From positions 1 to 64,000 of the forward strand of contig NZ_FZPC01000009.1 of assembly GCF_900187975.1 (NCBI RefSeq): a DNA stretch of 64,000 nt. Reading direction: 5' to 3'. The first letter of the stretch is position 1. The number at the start of each line of letters is the position of its first letter. Made by a program: the position numbers and the translations under genes. Source of the stretch: Pseudomonas delhiensis. Lineage in GTDB: Bacteria > Pseudomonadota > Gammaproteobacteria > Pseudomonadales > Pseudomonadaceae. The notes beneath the pieces were generated by a model. The model saw only the letters and a program-made list of their open reading frames with translations, did not search any database and was not told the DNA's origin. Positions 58,296 to 64,000 of the stretch are shown piece by piece.

Positions 58296-59498
58296 ATGAC
58301 TACCTCTGCAACCGAACCGCGACGCGGTGCGGCCCTGGTGCTATTCGCCCTCGCCGTGGGCGGCTTCGCCATCGGCACCACCGAGTTCGCCACCATGAGC
58401 CTGCTGCCGCTGTTCGCCCCGGCCCTGGGCATCGATGCGCCCACCGCGGGCCATGTGATCAGCGCCTACGCCCTGGGCGTGGTGGTGGGCGCGCCGCTGC
58501 TGGCGGTGCTCGGCGCGCGCCTGCCGCGGCGGACGCTGCTGGTGCTGCTGATGGGGCTGTTCGCCCTGGGCAACGGCCTCAGCGCGCTGGCGCCGACCTA
58601 CCACTGGATGCTGCTGTTCCGCTTCGTCAGCGGCCTGCCCCATGGCGCCTACTTCGGCATCGCCGCGCTGGTGGCCGCCTCGCTGGTGCCGCCGCACCGG
58701 CGCACGGTGGCGGTCGGGCGGATGTTCCTCGGCCTGACCGTGGCCACCATCGTCGGCGTGCCCCTGGCCAACTGGCTGGGCCAGGCCCTGGGCTGGCGCT
58801 GGAGCTTCGCCCTGGTTGCCGCGCTGGGCGTGGCCACCATGCTCTGCGTGCGCCTGCTGGCGCCCTACTCGCCGCCCGAGGCCGGCGCCAGCCCGCTGCG
58901 CGAGCTGGGCGCGCTGAAGCGCGGCCAGGTGTGGCTGACCCTGGGCATCGGCGCCATCGGCTTCGGCGGCCTGTTCGCGGTGTACACCTACCTGGCCGAC
59001 ATCCTCGGCGCGGTCACCCACGTCTCCCCCGCCGTGGTGCCGCTGGTGCTGGCGGTGTTCGGCGTCGGCATGACCCTCGGCAACATGTTCATCCCGGCGC
59101 TCGCCGACCGCGCGCTGATGCCCACCGCCGGCGGCCTGCTGGTGTGGAGCGCGGTGGTGCTGGCGATCTTCCCGTTCACCGCGGGCAATATCTGGAGCAT
59201 CGCCATCTGCGTGTTCTTCGTCGGCTTCGGCGGCGCCCTGGGCACGGTGCTGCAGACGCGCCTGATGGACGTGGCCGAGGACGCCCAGGGCCTGGCCGCG
59301 GCGCTGAACCACTCGGCCTTCAACTTCGCCAACGCGCTGGGCCCGTTCCTCGGCGGCCTGGCCCTGGCCGCCGGCTACGGCTGGACCTCGCCGGGCTGGG
59401 TGGGCAGCCTGCTGGCCATCGGCGGCTTCGTGCTCTGGTCGATCTCCCTGGCCAGCAGCCGCCGCCAGGAAAGGGCCGCCCTGCAGGGCGACTGCTGA
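58296..59498 (+). CDS. MFS efflux transporter, AraJ/SotB-like (DHA1)
   Basis: A 400-residue 12-TM major facilitator of the DHA1 sugar/drug efflux group. GTTEFATMSLLPLFA in TM1, GARLPRRTLLVLLMG after TM2, RFVSGLPHGAYFGIAALVAA in TM4 and GWRWSFALVA in TM5 fit AraJ, SotB and YdhP-like exporters. It probably expels a sugar or small toxic compound. It is convergent with the small membrane-protein gene; a perfect hairpin at 59508-59530 separates them. Confidence 0.85.
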   Translation: MTTSATEPRRGAALVLFALAVGGFAIGTTEFATMSLLPLFAPALGIDAPTAGHVISAYALGVVVGAPLLAVLGARLPRRTLLVLLMGLFALGNGLSALAPTYHWMLLFRFVSGLPHGAYFGIAALVAASLVPPHRRTVAVGRMFLGLTVATIVGVPLANWLGQALGWRWSFALVAALGVATMLCVRLLAPYSPPEAGASPLRELGALKRGQVWLTLGIGAIGFGGLFAVYTYLADILGAVTHVSPAVVPLVLAVFGVGMTLGNMFIPALADRALMPTAGGLLVWSAVVLAIFPFTAGNIWSIAICVFFVGFGGALGTVLQTRLMDVAEDAQGLAAALNHSAFNFANALGPFLGGLALAAGYGWTSPGWVGSLLAIGGFVLWSISLASSRRQERAALQGDC

Positions 59499-59507
59499 GC
59501 GGACGCG

Positions 59508-59530
59508 GCGGCCCTACCCACGGGCCGCCG
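59508..59530. terminator. Bidirectional hairpin between convergent genes
   Basis: GGCGGCCC (59508-59515) pairs perfectly with GGGCCGCC (59523-59530) around a TACCCAC loop, exactly between two convergent stop codons. There is no long T run. A shared terminator is likely by position. Confidence 0.5.
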
Positions 59531-59770
59531 TCACGGCCGCCGCGCCGAGGGCCCGTCGCCCTGCTGCCCGTCCACCCAGAGCGAACGCGGGTCGCAGATG
59601 ACCCGCGACGGGTTGCCGATGGACACCAGGCACACGCGGTTCTCCCAGCGGTCCCAGAGGAACACGTACTGGGCGTCGCCGCCGGCGGGGGTGTAGCGCA
59701 GCATCATCCAGGCCACCACGGCGATGGCCCAGATCGACAGCAGCAGGGCGAGGAACGCGACCATCTTCAT
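59531..59770 (-). CDS. Small single-pass membrane protein, 79 aa
   Basis: A 79-residue protein with one N-terminal membrane helix (VAFLALLLSIWAIAVVAWMML) and a soluble tail containing two Cys (NRVCLVSIGNPSRVICDPRS) that could form a disulfide. The Met at 59770 has GAGG about nine bases upstream. It lies 11 bp after the universal stress protein gene on the same strand, so co-transcription is likely. No family is recognised. Confidence 0.7.
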   Translation of the reverse strand: MKMVAFLALLLSIWAIAVVAWMMLRYTPAGGDAQYVFLWDRWENRVCLVSIGNPSRVICDPRSLWVDGQQGDGPSARRP

Positions 59771-59781
59771 GGCCGCCGACC

Positions 59782-60678
59782 TCAGGGCCGGACCGCGAGA
59801 ATGCCCGAATGCACCCGGTACAGCGCCTGCTCGGTGGTGCTGCCGATGATCTTCGCCAGGCCCGGGCGGTAGAGGGTGCCCATGACCACCACGTCCATGC
59901 GCTTCTCGTTGGCGAAATCGCTGATGACGCGGGTGGCCGGGCCCTTGACCAGGTGCTGGCAGGGCCGGCCGACGCCGAAGCGTTCGCCGATGCGGTCCAT
60001 GCGCTGGCGCGAGCGGCCGCTCATCTGCTCGGCGACTTCCGGCGACCAGGCCACGGGGCCCGCGGCATAGGCCAGGTAGCCGCTGGCCAGGTCGTAGGCC
60101 TGCAGCAGGTGCAGCTCGGCGCCGCACTGGCGGGCCAGGGCCTGCGCCGACTCGACGATATGGTCGTTCAACTGGTCGACGAGCACGTCGTCCTGGGACA
60201 GGTCCAGCGCGGCCAGCACCCGCTGCGGGCACGGGTTGTCGGCGGTGCTGACCAGGTGCAGCGGCACCGGGCACTGGCGCAGCAGCTGCCAGTCCAGCGG
60301 GGTCATGATGGCGCGGCTCAGGGCCGGTTCGTACTGGCTGTCCTTCACCACCAGGTCGATGCCGTGCTGCTCCACCAGGCGCAGCGCTTCCTTCAGCGGG
60401 TCTTCCGTCCACACCGCCTCGGCGACGACCTCGATGCCCTGGGCGCGCAGGTCGGCGGCGTGCGCCTCCAGCCAGCGTTCCTGGCGCAGGCGCGTCTCTT
60501 CGCGGGCGCGGGTCTGCAGCACGCTGTCGAGCACGCCCAGGCCCACCGGCAGGGCATCCAGGGTGACCAGGTGCAGGTGGGCGCCGCCAGCCAGGGCCAG
60601 GGCCTTTGCGCGCGCCATGGCGGCGGTGTCACGGAGCAGGGGATCGCAGATCAGCAGCAGGCGCGAGTAGGCGTTCAT
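59782..60678 (-). CDS. Universal stress protein, tandem UspA domains
   Basis: A 298-residue protein of two UspA repeats (PF00582), about 1-140 and about 150-298, like E. coli UspE. The second domain has DLSQDDVLVDQL and VMGTLYRPGLAKIIGSTTEQALYRV, the G-rich nucleotide-binding end. The family helps survival under oxygen limitation, stationary phase or other stress. It is followed by the small membrane-protein gene in the same direction. Confidence 0.85.
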   Translation of the reverse strand: MNAYSRLLLICDPLLRDTAAMARAKALALAGGAHLHLVTLDALPVGLGVLDSVLQTRAREETRLRQERWLEAHAADLRAQGIEVVAEAVWTEDPLKEALRLVEQHGIDLVVKDSQYEPALSRAIMTPLDWQLLRQCPVPLHLVSTADNPCPQRVLAALDLSQDDVLVDQLNDHIVESAQALARQCGAELHLLQAYDLASGYLAYAAGPVAWSPEVAEQMSGRSRQRMDRIGERFGVGRPCQHLVKGPATRVISDFANEKRMDVVVMGTLYRPGLAKIIGSTTEQALYRVHSGILAVRP

Positions 60679-60810
60679 GGGGACCTCCGGAGGGGGACAG
60701 GGGTTGTGCCCCTAAGCCTGCGCCTTCGCCGCCAGCGGCCCCTTGATGTGCATCAAACGCGCCGCCGCGCCCGCCCTAGGGCAGCATGACCGCAGCGGAG
60801 GAAAGCCCGG

Positions 60811-61422
60811 CTAGTCGCCGGCCGGAGCTCGGGCGCTGCGCACTTCCCGAGAAACCTGGTTCTGGATGGCGTAGGCCGGGTCTTCCAGGGTGTTGAAGTT
60901 GCGCACGTACTGGCGGGCGAAGCCGTCCACGCCCAGTTCGCGGTACTGCTGCACGTGCTTGAGTTCGTGGGCCCAGAGGGCCAGGTCGTGCAGGGCGTCG
61001 TCCTCGTTGCGGAACACCACCACGTCGATCAGGGTCACGGCGACCACGTCCTGGTTCTGCAGCATGGCGCTGGCGGCGTCGACGTCCTGGCCCTGGCCGA
61101 CGCGGTAGCGCACCGCCTGCAGCAGGTCGTCCGGGTACCAGGCCTGCAGTTGCACGCGCAGGTCCAGGGGCAGCGGCTGCACGCCGGCGGCCAGCATGCG
61201 GTCGCGGGACTGGGTGAGCCACTGCGCCAGGGCCGGCGCGGCGACGTTGCGCGCGTCCTCCTGGAGCACGCCGAACACCCCGTCGGGGTCGGCGACGCAG
61301 ATGCAGCCGCCCAGGCAGACTTCCGACTGCCCGGCCGGGCAGGCATACAGGGCCGCGCTGGCGCTGAGGCCGGCGGCAAGGACCAGTGAAAGCAGCGGGC
61401 GCGACGGGCGGGACTTCGACAA
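60811..61422 (-). CDS. Exported HExxH-like metallopeptidase-type protein (DUF4157-like)
   Basis: A 203-residue exported protein. A signal peptide (about 8-27, ALYAC) precedes a Cys-rich segment (CPAGQSEVCLGGCICV). The central WAHELKHVQQYRELGVDGFARQY carries an HELKH motif as in DUF4157-type metallopeptidase-like proteins. The zinc-binding His pair and Glu are intact. The natural role is unknown. It starts MSKSRPSRPLL at 61422 and is probably transcribed alone. Confidence 0.75.
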   Translation of the reverse strand: MSKSRPSRPLLSLVLAAGLSASAALYACPAGQSEVCLGGCICVADPDGVFGVLQEDARNVAAPALAQWLTQSRDRMLAAGVQPLPLDLRVQLQAWYPDDLLQAVRYRVGQGQDVDAASAMLQNQDVVAVTLIDVVVFRNEDDALHDLALWAHELKHVQQYRELGVDGFARQYVRNFNTLEDPAYAIQNQVSREVRSARAPAGD

Positions 61423-61875
61423 GCGGGGCTCCTGGGTTCAGGCAGGCGGGCGAGCATACCCGCCTTGCTTCAGACAACGGCGGCGGGGGGTTAGCTCCCC
61501 GGGGATGCCTCGGTGGTCAGCGGCGTTTCACGTAGGGCGCATAACGCCTATGGCGTTATCCGCCGTTTGGCCTTGGCTTCCGGCGGCGCCAGGGTTGACC
61601 TTGGCGCTGGCTATGGCCCCGGTGTATCGGCGGATAACCGCGAACGGTTATCCGCCCTACGGCTCCAGGGAGGCACGGTCGTAGGAGCGGACTCCGTCCG
61701 CGATATGTCGATCCCGGGCAGCACAATCGCGGATAAATCCGCTCCTACGCTGCCCCGCTCGCGCCATTCCCCTGTAGGAGCGCGCCCTGCGCGCGAATCG
61801 CGGGCAGGGCCCGCTCCTACAGGTTGACGCCGAACGGCCCCCTCTGTATCTGGGGAGGGCTGGGGTGAGGGTGCT
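61423..61875. repeat. 453-bp gap with REP-type repeats
   Basis: No gene. Palindromic units at about 61532-61564 (GTAGGGCGCATAACG...), 61629-61661 (opposite orientation) and 61681-61703, and a GTAGGAGCGCGCC...GGCCCGCTCCTAC pair at about 61773-61822. The final part holds a CCCTCTGTATCTGGGGAGGG stretch before the response regulator stop. Confidence 0.6.
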
Positions 61876-62550
61876 CTAGGCCTCCTCCGGCCGCAACCGC
61901 AGCGGGTCCACCAGCCCGGCGGCGATGGCCATGCCCACCAGGTCGGCGAGGGTCTGCGCCTGCATGCGCTTCATCACCCGGGCACGGTACAGGTCCACGG
62001 TCTTCACGCTGATGTCCAGCTGCTCGGCGACCTCGCGGTTGGTGTAGCCGCGCACCAGCGGCAGCAGCACGTCGCGCTCGCGCGGGGTGAGCGCAGCGAG
62101 GCGTTCGTCCAGCTCGCCCAGGCCGGCGCGCGAGGCGTGCTGGCGGGCGCGGGACTGCAGGGCCTGCTGCACGCTGTCGAGCAGCAGCTGCTCGTTGTAG
62201 GGCTTCTCGATGAAGTCCAGCGCGCCGGCCTTGAAGGCGCGGATGACGATGGGCACGTCGGCGTGGCCGCTGACGAAGATCACCGGCAGCTCCAGGCCGC
62301 GCCGGCGCATTTCCTCCTGCACGCTAAGCCCGCCCAGGCCGGGCATGCGCACGTCCAGCAGCACGCAGCCGTGGGCGTCCGCCGGGCAGGCGTCGAGGAA
62401 ATCGCGGCCGCTGGTGAAGGGCAGCGCCTTCAGGCCCACCGAGTCGAACAACCAGACGGTGGACTCGAGCATGCCCGGGTCGTCGTCCACCACGTACACC
62501 ACCGCCTCTTGCGGCACTTCCATCCCCTGCTCCTTCCGTTCCCCGTTCAT
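61876..62550 (-). CDS. Response regulator, FixJ/NarL type with LuxR HTH
   Basis: A 224-residue two-component regulator. The receiver domain (about 15-135) has VYVVDDDPGM with the acidic pocket, the phosphoacceptor Asp in LLDVRMPG and the conserved Lys in IEKPYNEQ. The LuxR helix-turn-helix follows in about 155-215 (LTPRERDVLLPLVRG, VAEQLDISVKTVDLYRARVM). The start at 62550 overlaps the kinase stop by four bases (ATGA), so the pair is coupled. An alternative Met is at 62523. Target genes are unknown. Confidence 0.9.
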   Translation of the reverse strand: MNGERKEQGMEVPQEAVVYVVDDDPGMLESTVWLFDSVGLKALPFTSGRDFLDACPADAHGCVLLDVRMPGLGGLSVQEEMRRRGLELPVIFVSGHADVPIVIRAFKAGALDFIEKPYNEQLLLDSVQQALQSRARQHASRAGLGELDERLAALTPRERDVLLPLVRGYTNREVAEQLDISVKTVDLYRARVMKRMQAQTLADLVGMAIAAGLVDPLRLRPEEA

Positions 62551-64000
62551 CCCCGCCCCCCTTCGCCGGCCGCCGGCAGCCGGCACTCCAGGCGCAGGCC
62601 GTCGGCCACCGGACGCGCGTCCAGGGTGCCGCCGAAGCCCTCGACCATGCCGCGGCTCATCGACAGCCCCAGGCCCAGGCCATCCGGCTTGCTGCTGTAG
62701 AAGGGCGTGAACATGCGCTCCAGTGTCTGCTCGTCGGCCCCCGGGCCGTTGTCCTCCACCCACACGCACAAACGCCCGTCCGCCTCCAGCGCCGAACCGA
62801 TGGCGATGGCCGAAGGCGCGCCGGCGTGGCGCTCGCGGTTGGCCTCGATGGCGTTGCGCAGCAGGTTCAGCAGCACCTGCTGCAGCAACACCCGGTCGGC
62901 GTAGACCGGCGGCAGATTCTCCGCCAGCGCCTGGGCGATGGCTACCCCGCCCTGCCCCGCTTCCCAGGCGCACAGGCCCAGGGACTCACGCACCAGTTCG
63001 TTGACGTCCAGCGCCTGCAGGCGGCGCTGGCCCTTGCGCAGGAAGGCGCGCAGGCGGCGGATGACTTCCGAGGCGTGGTTGGCGTGCTCGGTGATGCGCG
63101 CCAGGCCCTGGGCCACGCGCTGCGCCGCCTCCGGGTTGCTGCCCAGGGCCGCCAGGTAGCGCTGGCTGGCGCCGGCGTAGTTGACCACCGCGGCCAGCGG
63201 CTGGTTGATCTCGTGGGCGATGCCCGAGGCCAGCTCGCCGAGGGTGACCAGGCGCGCGCTGTGGGCCAGTTCGTCCTGGTGGCGACGCTGCTGGTTTTCG
63301 CGCAGTTCGCGCTCGGTCATGTCGCGGGCCACCAGCGAGTAGTAGCGCTCGCCGCCGGCCGCGCGGTGGCCCAGCAGCACCAGCGACACCGGCACCGGCG
63401 CGCCGCCGCCCAGCGGCCGCAGCTGGCCTTCGGCGCGCCATACGCCCTGGCCGTCGGCAGTGTTCCAGCCCTCTGCCGCCAGGCGCCGCAGCAGGGCCTC
63501 GTCGAACAGCCCGTCGAGGCTCGCCGGCAGGCTTTCCTCGCCCAGCGCCAGCGCCTTGCGCGCCGCCGGGTTGGCATAGTTGGGGCGCCCGCCGGCGTCG
63601 ACGAACAGCACCAGGTCGGCGTTGGCCTCCACCACCTCGGCCAGGCGCCGGCGGTTCTCCTCGGCGCGCACCCGTGCGGTGATGTCGCGGGATACGCTGA
63701 CCACCTCCACCACCGCCCCGGTGTAGGTCTCGCGGATGGCGCGGCTGGCGGTCTCGAACCACAGGTAGTGGCCGTCGCGGTGGCGCAGGCGGTAGGTCAG
63801 GGTGGCGTAGCCGTCCTGCTCCAGGGCGTCGCGGGTATGCCGGGCCACGCGCTTGCGGTCGTCCGGGTGCAGCAGCGGCAGCACCGACTGGCCGCGCATC
63901 TCTTCCGGCCAGTAGCCCAGCAGCGGCCAGGACGAGGGCGAGGCGTCGAGGATGACGCCATCCAGGGTGCGCCGCGAGATCAGGTCGCTGGTGTTCTCGA
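62547..64000 (-). CDS. PAS sensor histidine kinase, partial (5' end beyond window)
   Basis: The frame is open to the right edge; at least 484 codons are inside the window. Two PAS regions are visible: one near the edge (ILDASPSSWPLLGYWPEEM, then the PAC-like HRDGHYLWFETASRAIRETY) and one at about 63280-63660 on the genome. The H-box is GELASGIAHEINQPLAAVVNY, followed by HATPase motifs (NLLRNAIEANRE, WVEDNGPGAD, GLGLGLSMSRGMVEGFGG). The FixL-like cytoplasmic part signals to the coupled response regulator. The signal and N-terminal topology are unknown. Confidence 0.9.
   Translation of the reverse strand, partial: ENTSDLISRRTLDGVILDASPSSWPLLGYWPEEMRGQSVLPLLHPDDRKRVARHTRDALEQDGYATLTYRLRHRDGHYLWFETASRAIRETYTGAVVEVVSVSRDITARVRAEENRRRLAEVVEANADLVLFVDAGGRPNYANPAARKALALGEESLPASLDGLFDEALLRRLAAEGWNTADGQGVWRAEGQLRPLGGGAPVPVSLVLLGHRAAGGERYYSLVARDMTERELRENQQRRHQDELAHSARLVTLGELASGIAHEINQPLAAVVNYAGASQRYLAALGSNPEAAQRVAQGLARITEHANHASEVIRRLRAFLRKGQRRLQALDVNELVRESLGLCAWEAGQGGVAIAQALAENLPPVYADRVLLQQVLLNLLRNAIEANRERHAGAPSAIAIGSALEADGRLCVWVEDNGPGADEQTLERMFTPFYSSKPDGLGLGLSMSRGMVEGFGGTLDARPVADGLRLECRLPAAGEGGRG

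Overview
The window reads as chromosome of a high-GC Pseudomonas (P. aeruginosa / citronellolis type). Evidence: the left edge holds the promoter and boxA leader of a minus-strand rRNA operon, the intergenic repeats are of the Pseudomonas REP kind, there is a LexA-box gene of the DUF1654 type, and the carnitine-catabolic proteins resemble the Pseudomonas Cdh set. No tRNA, CRISPR array, phage or intact insertion sequence was seen.

0-7.5 kb is housekeeping and accessory sequence: rRNA leader, two alpha/beta hydrolases, an amidase, a TonB-like lipoprotein broken by an amber codon, a SleB-type cell-wall hydrolase and an MFS transporter. A LexA-type palindrome precedes a small probable SOS gene at 7.76 kb.

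8-29.3 kb is the core of the window: a dense, mostly minus-strand catabolic supercluster for quaternary ammonium acids. Operon 1 (16467 down to 7989) encodes a CntA-like Rieske oxygenase, an SDR, a BKACE enzyme (CdhC-like), an aldehyde dehydrogenase, a second SDR, L-carnitine dehydrogenase (CdhA-like), a CntB-like reductase, a betainyl-CoA thioesterase (CdhB-like) and a CaiX-like binding protein. Several of these genes overlap at stop/start. Upstream lie a CdhR-like GlxA/AraC regulator and two more SDRs, divergent from a LysR gene. Next come a ProV-ProW-ProX type ABC transporter ending in an MmgE/PrpD gene, then an orphan GbcA-like Rieske oxygenase divergent from its own LysR gene, then a second GlxA/AraC regulator. 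Only one Rieske reductase is present for two oxygenases.

30-40.4 kb is plus-strand catabolism: an operon of FAD amine oxidoreductase, MFS transporter, DapA-family lyase and aldehyde dehydrogenase, then a GABA-type permease (minus), an SDR, an EutH-type ethanolamine transporter and a LuxR-type regulator. The 8-40 kb stretch looks like an integrated uptake and degradation platform for betaine, carnitine and amino-alcohol type compounds.

40.5-50 kb is mixed and partly lower in GC: SnoaL-like protein, LysR, nitronate-monooxygenase-like enzyme with a striking operator-in-promoter arrangement, YdcH-like protein between 77-bp direct repeats, GNAT, AraC, beta-lactamase-like hydrolase, and a small phosphatase translationally coupled to a basic peptide.

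50-64 kb contains a B3/B4 protein, an EamA exporter followed by a 12-copy heptamer repeat, a decaying locus (deleted MFS, truncated amidohydrolase, truncated LysR around an intact C45 peptidase), LysR with a DUF4863 protein, an alpha/beta hydrolase, a repeat-rich gap with 113-bp tandem repeats, an MFS exporter, a universal stress protein and a FixJ/FixL-like two-component system whose kinase runs off the right edge. All function calls are by motif and family recognition from the sequence alone.
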